Shown here in pieces: positions 43,195 through 52,872 of a stretch of DNA of 64,000 nt (positions within the stretch are counted from its first letter, which is position 1; each line of letters begins with the position of its first letter). A model generated the notes under the pieces. It made no database searches. It had not been told where the DNA came from and was given only the letters and a program-made list of their open reading frames with translations. The translations under genes and the position numbers were made by a program. This stretch comes from Endozoicomonas gorgoniicola (GTDB taxonomy: Bacteria; Pseudomonadota; Gammaproteobacteria; Pseudomonadales; Endozoicomonadaceae): the NCBI RefSeq assembly GCF_025562715.2, contig NZ_JAPFCC010000001.1, forward strand, positions 1,568,501 to 1,632,500. Reading direction: 5' to 3'.

Positions 43195-46041
43195 CTATCT
43201 GCTCAGGTTGTCATTCGTCAGTAACGCTTCAAAGCGGTCACTGTTGTTGAGGAACGTCGACAGTGTTTTTTCAACGTTTTTAACGTCCATTGTCTCATAT
43301 AGCTGCTCCTCCTGTTTCAGAAAGAAGGGGCTGTCCGTTACCCGGTAGCTCAGCGTAACGGCATCCAACCAGCCCTGGCCCGTGTGCAATATTCCCTGAT
43401 ACTGATCCTGTTGCTGCCGCATTTTATTGTTCAGCACTTCGCTGGACAATTCGCGGGCGGCGAGCTGATCCAATACTGTGTAGGTCAGGTCAATCAGTTC
43501 ATCCACCCGGGCAGGGTCACAACTGAAACCGATTCGGGCTGAGGCATAATCTTCATGGGCATTTTGCCAGAACCAGCTGCTTACACCGTAAACACCGGAA
43601 GCCTCCTCTCGCAGCTGCGCCCTCAGTTCATCCTGCACCAGCTCTCCCGCCACAGACAAACGCAGACTGTCGGTAAATGACCAGGGCTGAACGGCAGTAA
43701 GGTAGATTTCAACCTCGGCCCGTGGTTCCTGGTTCTGTAACACGGTCAGGCGTGGTTGTTCTGTCGCGGGTAACGACTGTCTCAGGTTCAGGGGCTGGGT
43801 GTTCACCGGAACACTGGCCAGATAACGACGAACCAGCGGCAGCAGCATGTTGGGCTCGATATCGCCAGTGATGTAGTAGGTGTAATCGGTTCTCTGTTGC
43901 ATCAGCTTCTGGTAGGTATCCGCCAGTTGTCGGGCATTCAGTCCGGCCAGGGTCGGACTGTCCAGACTGTAGGCACCTGGCTGCCCCGGAAAGCGTCTGG
44001 CTTCAACCTGGCTGGCATAAGAAAACCATGGGTCAGCAGGTTTGTCTGCCAGTTGTCCCTTCATATCACGACGGTACTGGGCGAGTACTTTTTCAGAGAC
44101 GCTGGCCGATGCCAGCTTGAGCCGGAACAAATGCATCAGCACACCTACGTCACGCTGGTCTGCCCAACCACTGTAGCCCTGCAGGTTCTCGTCAAACAGG
44201 GTGGTTAACCCAAGGAGGCGACCATTGATAATTTTTTGAATCACCTTGTAGGAAAGACCTCCAATACCGGTTTCATCTACCAGAGAAGTGGTTATCCGCG
44301 CCTGATGGAAATTTTCTGCCGGCACAGACAACAGACCACCGGCAGTTTCAGCCCGGAAATAAACCCGTCCCGCCTTGTCGTCAGAGTAGCGATAAACCAG
44401 CTTGCTGCCATTGCTCAATCGATACTCTGTGATTTTCTGTTCGGGCCAGTGGCGTTCTTCCCATAGTTTTCCAGGTTCGCCTTCAAATTCAGGCAGGCTG
44501 CCTTCGACAGACGGTTGCTGATAGATGGGCTGCCGGATTGTCATGGCCTCTTGCCACCAACGCTCGACCTCGGCTGAGGTCAGTTCGGGTGCCGGAGAGT
44601 CTTCAGCGTGAGTCATCAGCAGCAACCGTGACGGAGGCTGCAAAATAGCACGATAAGCCTGATTGACCTCCTGGTCTGTCAGGCTGTTCAATAGTTGTTC
44701 ATTGAGGGTAAATTCATCTTCTTTGGCAAACAGCAACTGCCCCGTTGCGGCACTGATCACCAGATCAGAGGCCAGCTCGGGACTGGAATCCTCTTTCTGG
44801 CGATTATTTTTTACTACCCTCAGTAACCGGTTCCGCTCAGCCGCAATTTCCTCTGGCAAAAAGCCCTGCTGGTCAATGGCAGCGAGCATGGCAAACAGTG
44901 CTTTTGCAGCGACCGGGAAATCCTCGTTGTTCAGTGGCAGCGAGAACAGTGACTGATTGTTTTCCCGCCCCAGGGGGCTGTCAAAGAACCCGGCGCTGGC
45001 TATCGATTCATGGTGTTCTTCCCACTCCTGCAAACGCAGATTTAAAAGACGGGTGGCTATCCCGGAAGCCAGATCAGACCGGTAGCGTTCAATGGTGACG
45101 TGTTGGTCGGCGCGTCGGACAAACCCCAGCTCCAGTGTTGGTTCCTTAACACCTTCGGCCGTCACTGGTGCCACTCTCCAGCCTTCAGGTGCAGGAATGC
45201 TGAAGTCGATCTCCGGCAGTGTTGATGTGGTTTTTTTGAGGTAGTCAAAACGTTGAGCAACCATGGCCTGAAGTTCATCCGGATCAAAATCGCCCGCCAC
45301 GACTAACGACATATTGTCCGGACGATACCAGCGCTGGTAGAAATCCCTGACCCGACTGACTGAAACATGATTAATGACGTCTACGCTGCCGATGGGGTCG
45401 CGCAGAAGATAACGCGACCCAGCCATGTCAACGGCTGACTTGGCATCCCCCAGGCGCAACATGGGGCCAAGACGGCTTCGCCATTCTTCCAGTATGACGC
45501 CGCGTTCACCGTCTACATCTTCAGGGCGAATGGTGACACGTCCGGACCAGTCAGCAATGATATCCAGGGCCAGGGCCATCGTTTCTGGCTTATTGTCCGG
45601 CAAGTTCAGTTTATAGACCGTATTCTCGAAGTCGGTGTACGCATTAACATCCAGCCCGAACTTCATGCCTGCTTTTTCCAGTTCAGCTATAACGCTGTTG
45701 CCGGGGTAGTTCTCGGTGCCATTAAATGCCATGTGCTCAACGAAGTGGGCAACACCTTTCTGGTCGTCATCTTCATGCAGGGAGCCTGCGTCGACGACCA
45801 GTCGCATATAAACGGCTTTGTCAGGATTTTTGTTGGGTAGCAGAAAGCTTCTGAAACCATTGTCCAGTGTCGTACGTTGTATCGACGGATTATAACGGAT
45901 CAGCCCGTCCAGGTTGCGGCTGGTGTTATGGGCGCAGGCCGACAGCAACAGCAGAAGGGCTGCACTTGTCAGGGCCAGAGCCTGCTTTGTTAACCTCTTT
46001 CCTATGAGAGGTAGCCGTATGAGGGACAGTCGATGCATCAA
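43195..46041 (-). CDS. PqqL/FusC-like M16 zinc metalloprotease, lipoprotein
   Basis: A 948-residue two-module insulinase-family protease. The lipobox LLSAC (Cys36) marks it as a lipoprotein, unlike E. coli PqqL. The inverted zinc motif is His99-Phe-Val-Glu102-His103 (HFVEHMAFNGTENYPGN), with the distal Glu in ERGVILEEWRSRLG. The second, inactive M16 module occupies the C-terminal half. Length matches E. coli PqqL (931). It follows a YddA-like ABC gene and a YddB-like receptor gene, the same order as receptor / ABC / protease in Fus-type loci. In such systems the protease digests imported ferredoxin-like proteins in the periplasm. Confidence 0.9.
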   Translation of the reverse strand: MMHRLSLIRLPLIGKRLTKQALALTSAALLLLLSACAHNTSRNLDGLIRYNPSIQRTTLDNGFRSFLLPNKNPDKAVYMRLVVDAGSLHEDDDQKGVAHFVEHMAFNGTENYPGNSVIAELEKAGMKFGLDVNAYTDFENTVYKLNLPDNKPETMALALDIIADWSGRVTIRPEDVDGERGVILEEWRSRLGPMLRLGDAKSAVDMAGSRYLLRDPIGSVDVINHVSVSRVRDFYQRWYRPDNMSLVVAGDFDPDELQAMVAQRFDYLKKTTSTLPEIDFSIPAPEGWRVAPVTAEGVKEPTLELGFVRRADQHVTIERYRSDLASGIATRLLNLRLQEWEEHHESIASAGFFDSPLGRENNQSLFSLPLNNEDFPVAAKALFAMLAAIDQQGFLPEEIAAERNRLLRVVKNNRQKEDSSPELASDLVISAATGQLLFAKEDEFTLNEQLLNSLTDQEVNQAYRAILQPPSRLLLMTHAEDSPAPELTSAEVERWWQEAMTIRQPIYQQPSVEGSLPEFEGEPGKLWEERHWPEQKITEYRLSNGSKLVYRYSDDKAGRVYFRAETAGGLLSVPAENFHQARITTSLVDETGIGGLSYKVIQKIINGRLLGLTTLFDENLQGYSGWADQRDVGVLMHLFRLKLASASVSEKVLAQYRRDMKGQLADKPADPWFSYASQVEARRFPGQPGAYSLDSPTLAGLNARQLADTYQKLMQQRTDYTYYITGDIEPNMLLPLVRRYLASVPVNTQPLNLRQSLPATEQPRLTVLQNQEPRAEVEIYLTAVQPWSFTDSLRLSVAGELVQDELRAQLREEASGVYGVSSWFWQNAHEDYASARIGFSCDPARVDELIDLTYTVLDQLAARELSSEVLNNKMRQQQDQYQGILHTGQGWLDAVTLSYRVTDSPFFLKQEEQLYETMDVKNVEKTLSTFLNNSDRFEALLTNDNLSR

Positions 46042-46104
46042 ATAAATTCCTCTCGCAACGTTTTGTTGTTCGGACAGATAGACAGTATCTGGTTAAACCA
46101 TGTT

Positions 46105-47761
46105 TCATTGACTGGCTGATGGCTGATGGCTGATCATGACCACTTTTGTATCAGGCAGGGTTGTGTGCAGTACCTGTTCCAGCCGGTGCCTTGAATCCTC
46201 GTCCAGTGCCGACAGTGCTTCATCCAGAAACAGCCAGCGTGGTTTTTGCAATAGCACCCGGGCGATCATCAGCCTTTGGGTTTCGCCACCGGATAGCCGT
46301 TGCTGCCAGTTCTGGTTGTTGTTCAGTTCTTCGGTCAGGTGAGGCAGTTCGGCCTGTTTCAGGGCTGAAAGACATTCGTCGTCTGACCAGTCCCCCGACG
46401 GGTGCGGATAGCAGAGTATTTCACTCAGCGTGGCATGGGGCAGGTAGGCTTTTTGAGGCACAAACATGCACTGACGGTGATCGGGCAGGTGAACCTGCCC
46501 CTCATGGAAGGGCCAGAGACCGGCAAGGCTGCGCATCAGTGTGCTTTTGCCGCTGCCACTGGGGCCGCGAATCAGGGTGTGTCCGGTCAGGAACAGTTCC
46601 GGTGCGCTAAACAGCAGCTTCTGCTGAGGGTCTGACAGGGTCAGCGATGACCAGCCGGGCAGGTCGGAGGGTTGTTCCGGTGTCGTATCCTCCAGACCAT
46701 CAATTTGATCGGAAAAGGAGATCAGGCGATCCGTCACCGCCCACCATTCAGACACCTGTTCATAGGCATCCACAAACCAGCTGAAGGCTTCCTGAACCCG
46801 GTAAAAGCCGGTGGCCGTCTGCATCATGTCACCGAGTTGCAGAGCACCACTCATCATCCGTGGTGCTGCCACCAGGTAGGGGAAGATACGTGCCACTTCG
46901 TTGTAGCCACTGTTCATGGCACTGAACTGCAACTTGACCCGGGTCAGCCGGTTCCAGTTGTGCCAGATTTTGCCAAACAGGTTAACGGCGCGTTTTTTTT
47001 CTGCGGATTCCCCTTGTTGCAGCATCACCGACTCGGCATGCTCACGAACCCGCATCAGATGAAAACGAAAATCCGCTTCCCGGTGCTCCTGTTGGAAGTT
47101 CAGCTGCGCCAGCGGGCGAGCCACTTTGTGTGTGATCCAGGTACCAAACACCGAGTAAAGCAGTGCCACCCAGACCATATAACCGGGAATTACCCAGTGA
47201 CTGTCAGCCCAGTCAAATTCAAGTGACCCCGAGAGGTTCCAGAGAATAATGGTAAAGGAAAACAGGCTGGTGACGGTTCGCAACAGTTGCAGGCTCATGG
47301 CCATGGTGCGTTCACAGAATTGATGGATGTCATTGCTGATACGTTGATCAGGGTTATCCGTTGCTTCGGGGTGAAACTGCTGGCGATAGAGTTTCCGGCC
47401 ACTGAGCCAGCGCTCGAGATAGTCCAGGGTCAGCCAGCGTCGCCAGCGAATATGCAGGGTTCGTCGCAGATAATCTTCAAGCAGGTCAACAGAGGTAAAC
47501 ACCAGCATGATAGCGGCGAACTGCGCCAGCATCATCCAGAAGTCGCCCCACCTTTCTTCATCCATCAGGTTGAAAAAGTCCCGGTTCCAGTTGCTGTACC
47601 AGACGGCCAGTTCAACAATCAGGTAATTAAGGGCGACGATGGTTCCTAACAGGAGGCGTGCGCTCCATTTTTCTTCACTGCGCCAGTAAGGCAGGGTCAG
47701 GTGCCAGACACGAGCGAGAAAGTCTCGCCATTGTTGCCAGCGTGAGGAGTTTGTAATCATG
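46105..47761 (-). CDS. YddA/SbmA-type ABC transporter (fused permease and ATPase)
   Basis: A roughly 550-residue inner-membrane protein. The N-terminal ABC_membrane_2 domain contains WYSNWNRDFFNLMDEERWGDFW and RWRRWLTLDYLERWLSGRKLYRQQF, typical of the SbmA/BacA/YddA group. The ATPase domain has Walker A GPSGSGKST, signature LSGGETQR, Walker B RWLFLDEALSALDE and the H-loop in VVMISH. I take the ATG at 47760-47762 (MITNSSRWQQW) as the likely start; a longer frame from 47781 exists. The C-terminus stops only seven residues after the H-loop, where a 7-bp tandem repeat lies. It corresponds to YddA/FusD. Confidence 0.88.
46109..46132. repeat. 7-bp tandem repeat at the 3' end of the yddA-like gene
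   Basis: GGCTGAT repeated three times (the last followed by CATGACC), within the last ten codons of the ABC transporter gene. A change of one unit shifts the frame, so the C-terminus is repeat-length dependent. Confidence 0.7.
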
Positions 47762-47858
47762 AATACAGAGCAACGGTACAAAAGAATAAAAGACAGAAAA
47801 GCCCTGCAACCGGGCAGGGCATAATCGTGGTAATAGCCGTGTTATAGGTGTCAGGCCA

Positions 47859-50172
47859 TCAGAACTGGTAACCAGCTTCCAGCCAGAACTGGCGACCCGG
47901 GGAGTAAATGCTGAACTCCCCCTTATTGCTGTTACCTTGCGTTTCCAGTCTGCGGACTTTGTTGAGAACGTTCAGCACTTCAAATTGCAGATACGCTTTC
48001 TGGTTGCGCACCACCGGGATTGTCCAGCGAAGTTTAGTGTCCCATTGGGTATGAGAGCCATAGTCATAGCTTTTGAATGCATCAATTTTATCCTTCACAT
48101 CACGAGTAATACGGCTGTATCCCTTCACAGGCGCTTTGACATAAACCCGGTTACTCCATTTCACCCGATACTGGGGCAGGTCCATATCAAGATTGAGGCG
48201 AACGGTCCACTCTTCACTGTTACTGTTGACTTTTTCTTCCATTTCCCGGCGAGTCATTTTTTTGCCGTCAAGATACCCTACCGAGTCACGGAATTCATTA
48301 GCTGCCACGTCAGTTCTGTCGGTGTCCAGGTAGTCGGCTGCCAGAGTACCTTGCCATTGTGTCTGACCTAATACCCAGGGTCTGATATTGCTTATTTGCA
48401 ATGTGTAAATATCAGCCTTAAACGTTTTGCCATTAATATATTTTTCCGGGTTTTCGGTTTGGTCATATACAAGGCGGTCATGGTATTTACGATTGTTATA
48501 GCGGGCAACCAGAAGAAAATTCCCCAGCCTCTGGTTAATGCCAAGCGTTAGCTCGTCAGAAAAGGGGGATTTAAGACCCTCAATTTTTTTGAACCGCCGG
48601 CTTTTATCCTTATTCAGGACGGCGACTTTTTCGTTCAGCTTCATAGCGGCAAATGAACGCCCGTAATAGCGGTTAGCTCCGAAGGTTAAGCGGGTATCAT
48701 CCAGCGCCTGCCAGTTGACTGCAAAGCGGGGAGCAAGGTTGGTACGTTCCAGGTAATCATCTTTTTCCAGGCGAAACCCGGGCCGGAAGCTCCAGTCACC
48801 TTTTGTTATCTGGTCTTCAAGATAAATAACAGCTTGGCTGTAGCTTGCATTTGCACTACCAGCACTAGCCTCCAGATTTTCTTCGTCACGGAAAAAAATA
48901 ACTTTGCCGAAAACATCCTGATCTCGCTCAAAGCGATAACGTGTATAGTTGAATTGCACACCGGAAGTCAGATCATGCTTTGCTCCGGCAAAGTTCAGCG
49001 AGTCATGGGAGTAATCCAGTTTTAGCTGTGTTGTCTCTTGATTTATGCGGCTGTCTCCATAGCCACCATTGACATAGGAGTCAAAGGTATCAGGGTCAAC
49101 AACGGTAACTACTGAACTACTGTTTGAGTCCCGGTCATCATGATAATTGTCATAGGCGACAGTGGCTTTAAGTTGCCCGCTACTCAATCGCTGCTGCCAC
49201 TGTGTGGTCAGGCCAAACGCACGATGCTGATCAACAAAGTTATTCCCGACCGTATCCCCCCAAAACAGCCGTTCTTCATAAGAGGAATAACGCAAATTGA
49301 CATCCAGTGTGCTATCAGCGCCTGCCTGCCAGGTGAAGTTCGCCATCACATTGTCGGAACGGCGTTTCTGCTGACGACTGTCAATATCGCCTTCTTTATT
49401 AACAATGCGGTTTTGCTTGATATCTGAGTCACGACGGCTGACACCCAGTACGACCCCAAGATTATCTGTCAATCCCTGCTGGGTAATCAGGCTGGAATTG
49501 AGAGGTGTATTTCTCGGGCTGAGTCTTTTTAGCACGATCATAGTTTTTATCCACCTTCATTGATGCCCAGGAAGAGCCAGTGGTGCGGTATCGAACCGAG
49601 GTGCTGTTAACGCCGCTGTAGCTTAACGGCTCGGCATCAACGACACCGCCGGTAAAGCCACCCAGACTTGCCGGTATATTGGCACCGTAGACGGTAATGC
49701 TGCCAAGCATATTGGCATCAAGAAAATAACCCTGTCCGGAACTTTTGCCCGGCATCACACCATTTGAATCAAGGTTCAGAGTATTTGTCGGATCAATATC
49801 GTTGTTAACAGACATACCGTTAATCATGAAAGCGGTCTGTTCAGGGTCGGCACCATTGATTGATATATCCGACGGACGAATTTCACCACCCAGAAAGCCA
49901 TTTTCAGATTTTGAATCAAACCGGACACTGGGGTTTGATTTCAGAAAGTCGGTCAGGTTGCCATTGCCGGAAGGCGTGTTGGCAATGGCTTCACTGTCCA
50001 GCGTGGTTTTTGAAGTCAGCTGGTCGTCGGCTTTATCCCTGACGACGACGACCACATCTTTGTTGTTCTGGTTTTGCGACTCTGAATTTGCAGAAGATGT
50101 TCCGTCTGCCATGGCAGATTGAGTCACAATGGCACTGACCGCCAGTGCCAGAGTAGTTTTGTGTATTAGCAT
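47859..50172 (-). pseudogene. YddB/FusA-like TonB-dependent receptor, frameshifted
   Basis: The 5' part (50172 to about 49486) encodes a signal peptide (LALAVSAIVTQSAMA) and a plug domain with NTPSGNGNLTDFLKSNPSVRFDS, GGEIRPSDISINGADPEQTAFMINGMSVNN and GFTGGVVDAE. These align with E. coli YddB. After SQFQPDY the frame changes to QQGLTDNLGVVLGVSRRDSD and continues through the 22-strand barrel to the terminal aromatic LEAGYQF at 47859. Against YddB about nine residues are missing at the break, so a small out-of-frame deletion is likelier than a read error. A barrel-only frame could start at 49541 but would lack the plug. Confidence 0.88.
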
Positions 50173-50738
50173 TGGTTCTACTTTTGAATGTAAACGCTGA
50201 GGTTTTTTTTCTAATAGCGGTGTATTGACTGTTTAAAATACAGGGGGTTGACCCTTTCTATTTCTATGAAAATCGATGAACAATGACCTGAGCTTTATTG
50301 CGCCTGACCGGCTTCTGGATAAGTAAAAGCGGTGTCACGGGTTGGAACTATACTTAAAAATCGATTAAATGATAACCATTTCCATTTGCGAATTATACGT
50401 ATTCGAATTAGCTCTTTCTGGCTCAGGTGTTGAATCTCCATCTCATGCTCCTTCTTGTTTCTTCCAATGGCAGGAACAATCATGGGGCAGCCGGAGTAGC
50501 TCGGAAGTAGTTGAGGTGTAGCTGGGAAGTAGCTGTCGTATATTTGGAGAAGATCAAAAAAATCCGGTTCATTGGCCGGGATCCAGAAAATCAGGGTTGT
50601 ACTCTGTATTATGGAGAATAAGCCTGAGTTGATTCAGGTCAATAAGCGAGAGTTCCTGGTTCTTTTTTGATTCGCATTCACTTCATGCTTCGTATAATAA
50701 CCGTTCATCGTTAATACAGTTTTCATGGTGTAATAAAA
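50173..50738. other. Long intergenic region upstream of the receptor cluster
   Basis: 566 bp between the receptor gene and the DUF6506 gene. It contains a Fur-like box (50365-50383) and a direct repeat around GTAGCTxGGAAGTAG (about 50496-50536). A 62-codon frame at 50295-50483 on the minus strand has no recognisable similarity, overlaps the Fur-like site and is not called. Confidence 0.5.
50365..50383 (-). promoter_or_regulatory. Fur-box-like site upstream of the receptor gene
   Basis: TTAAATGATAACCATTTCC shares 13 of 19 positions with the Fur consensus, with the core AATGATAAxCATT nearly perfect. It lies 193 bp before the receptor start, so the leader would be long. Iron control would fit a TonB-dependent uptake locus. 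Confidence 0.55.
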
Positions 50739-51038
50739 ATGAAATTAAGTAATTACGCTTTCCTTATGATCGGTGCTGGCTACAACCCGGCACAGCTTTC
50801 CATACTTGAGTCAGAGGCATTTTCAACAACGGTTATCTGCGTTGAGGATATTGATATGGCCTGCAGTGAAGCTAAAAAACTGGTCTCCCAAGGGGTTCAG
50901 TTGATAGAGCTTTGTGGCGCTTTTAAAGAGGGCATGGTGGATGCTGTTATTGATGCTGTAGGCGGCAAAATACCTGTTGGCAACATGAGCATGAGGGATA
51001 GCGAACGCGCGAAATTGATGGAACTCCTCCAGAGCTAA
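50739..51038 (+). CDS. DUF6506 family protein
   Basis: A 99-residue cytosolic protein beginning KLSNYAFLMIGAGYNPAQ, with VICVEDIDMACSEAKKLVSQGVQLIELCGAFKEGM and VDAVIDAVGGKIPVGNMSM. This alternating pattern is that of the small DUF6506 proteins found in many bacteria, which have no established function. It is a monocistron followed by a strong hairpin. Confidence 0.75.
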   Translation: MKLSNYAFLMIGAGYNPAQLSILESEAFSTTVICVEDIDMACSEAKKLVSQGVQLIELCGAFKEGMVDAVIDAVGGKIPVGNMSMRDSERAKLMELLQS

Positions 51039-51049
51039 CCCCGTGAATA

Positions 51050-51085
51050 GGCACCTGACCCTGAATCGACTCAGGGTCAGGTGCC
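51050..51085 (+). terminator. Perfect 15-bp hairpin after the DUF6506 gene
   Basis: GGCACCTGACCCTGA / TCAGGGTCAGGTGCC with a 6-nt loop ATCGAC. It is followed by CCCCTCCC rather than T residues, so it may be a dispersed palindromic repeat acting as a terminator. Confidence 0.6.
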
Positions 51086-51218
51086 CCCTCCCGCAAATAA
51101 TTACCCACCAACAACAGGTTTATGATCACAATGCCAAGCATCAGGTTGACCAGCTGGTTGCCGGTATAGTGAACAAAAGACAACGTGATTCGGGAGTTTC
51201 CGCAGTACCTTGCCACCA

Positions 51219-52619
51219 TCACATGCTTTCCAGACCACGCATCAGGTTTTTAACCTTGGTGACAGACTCCTGATATTCCTGTTCACAGTTTGAATCGGCC
51301 ACAATGGCACCACCGCCCCAGCAGTGTAGTTGATTGTTCCGGGCCATCAGTGAGCGGATGGTAATACTGGTATCCATCTGCCCATCCGTGCTGATATAGC
51401 CAATTGACCCGCAATAAATGTTTCGCGTAGACGCTTCCAGTTCCTGGATGATCTCCATGGAGCGAACTTTGGGAGCGCCGGTAATAGAGCCTCCGGGAAA
51501 TGCGTGAAATAACACGTCCAGAGCATGACGGTCTTCTGCCAGCTCCCCCGTCACTGTGCTAACCAGATGATGCACGTTGGCATAGCTCTCAAGAGCAAAA
51601 AGGCGGGGTACTTTTATGCTGCCTGTTTTACAGATTTTTCCCAGGTCATTGCGCAGCAGATCAACGATCATCAGGTTCTCTGCCCGGTCCTTCTCACATT
51701 CCATCAATTCCCGGGCATACTGTCGATCTTCCTGCTCTGTCTCCCCCCTGGGGCGTGTGCCTTTTATGGGGTGGGTCTCTACATGACGGCCTGAGACTTT
51801 GATGAAGCGCTCCGGAGAGTGACTGAGAATCTCAAAGTCGGGGTGTGACAGATAGGCAGAATAAGGCGCAGGGCTGACTTTTCGCAATGCCTTATAGGCT
51901 GGCCAGCTGTTGCCCTGATAGTGGGCAATAAACTCCTGGGTCAGGTTCACTTCATAACAGTCGCCGGCAAGAATGTAGTCCTGAATTCTGTTAAAGGCTT
52001 CTTCATACTCGGTTTTGCTGATGGAAGGGGTAAAGCCACGGGTTATTTTAAACGCTGCTGGCCGGGCTGCTGGCCGGGCTGCTGGCTGGCTGTCGATCAG
52101 GGCCATAACCTTTTCTCTTTCCTGTTCCGGGCAATCCGGGTGAAAGACAATCTGTGTCGACTGCTGTTCATGGTCTGAGATCAGCGCCCAGTGGTACAGG
52201 CCAACACTCATTAAAGGTGTTTCTATCTCACGCCTGGAAATTCGACCCGGTTCCAGTACCGATGCCAGCTCATAGCCCCAGAAGCCTATTGCGCCGCCGG
52301 TAAAGGGCAGGGTATTGTTTACGACAGATGTCATTTGTTCCAGCAGTTCGGACAGACAGTCAAAGGGTGACTGGATGGAATGGTCAGTACTTTCCCCGGT
52401 TAAATGATTGGTAACAGTCACTTGCCCGTTATTGTCTACCGCTACAACGGCCCATGGATTGGCGGAGATGATGTCGTAACGACTGTGTGATCCTGAATAC
52501 TCTGAACCGCAGCTGTCGAGAAAGCAGGGCAGGGTTTCATTCAGAAAATGTTCAAACCAGATACTGGAGTCATCCAGATAGTCCAGATCAACGATGATCA
52601 GTTCGTTCATATAGGCCAT
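51219..52619 (-). CDS. pabB: Aminodeoxychorismate synthase component I
   Basis: A 466-residue chorismate-binding enzyme that with PabA makes 4-amino-4-deoxychorismate for folate. N-terminal domain (1-190) related to TrpE; catalytic domain with AGDCYEVNLTQEF, HPIKGTRPRG (the lysine that distinguishes PabB), ENLMIVDLLRNDLGKIC, FPGGSITGAPKVRSMEII and the end GGGAIVADSNCEQEYQE. Length is close to E. coli PabB (453). A 12-bp tandem repeat near 52058-52088 encodes AARPAARPAA in the interdomain linker. Divergent from the prp cluster; no pabC adjacent. Confidence 0.94.
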   Translation of the reverse strand: MAYMNELIIVDLDYLDDSSIWFEHFLNETLPCFLDSCGSEYSGSHSRYDIISANPWAVVAVDNNGQVTVTNHLTGESTDHSIQSPFDCLSELLEQMTSVVNNTLPFTGGAIGFWGYELASVLEPGRISRREIETPLMSVGLYHWALISDHEQQSTQIVFHPDCPEQEREKVMALIDSQPAARPAARPAAFKITRGFTPSISKTEYEEAFNRIQDYILAGDCYEVNLTQEFIAHYQGNSWPAYKALRKVSPAPYSAYLSHPDFEILSHSPERFIKVSGRHVETHPIKGTRPRGETEQEDRQYARELMECEKDRAENLMIVDLLRNDLGKICKTGSIKVPRLFALESYANVHHLVSTVTGELAEDRHALDVLFHAFPGGSITGAPKVRSMEIIQELEASTRNIYCGSIGYISTDGQMDTSITIRSLMARNNQLHCWGGGAIVADSNCEQEYQESVTKVKNLMRGLESM

Positions 52620-52872
52620 AAAGTAGCGAGAAAATTAGTAGCGAGAAAAAAGTAACAAGCAAAAAATTGATAGCATTCTACCTGTAGTCAATGTTTACCG
52701 CCATGAACAATGTAGACACATTGCCCGATTCTGTATAGAGATCGTTCAGGTCTGATTCAGAGACTGGGTTTGTGTGTGCTGGCACATTAGAATACTGTTT
52801 CCTAGAATCCTGTATTGATGTCGCTGATGTTCAAACAATAGCTCAAGCAATAGTTCAAAGGAGTGCGTTAAT

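Noticed and set aside
46146..46610. 154-codon plus-strand frame opposite the ABC ATPase domain
   Set aside because: Antisense to the Walker and signature motifs of a clear gene.
48834..49025. Short plus-strand frames opposite the receptor barrel
   Set aside because: Shadows of the receptor gene.
50295..50483. 62-codon minus-strand frame upstream of the receptor, considered as a HemP-like small protein
   Set aside because: It lacks the HemP C-terminal pattern, has no ribosome site and overlaps the Fur-like box.
50947..51222. 91-codon minus-strand frame with a hydrophobic segment between the DUF6506 and pabB genes
   Set aside because: It runs through a perfect hairpin and antisense to the DUF6506 gene; no similarity was seen.
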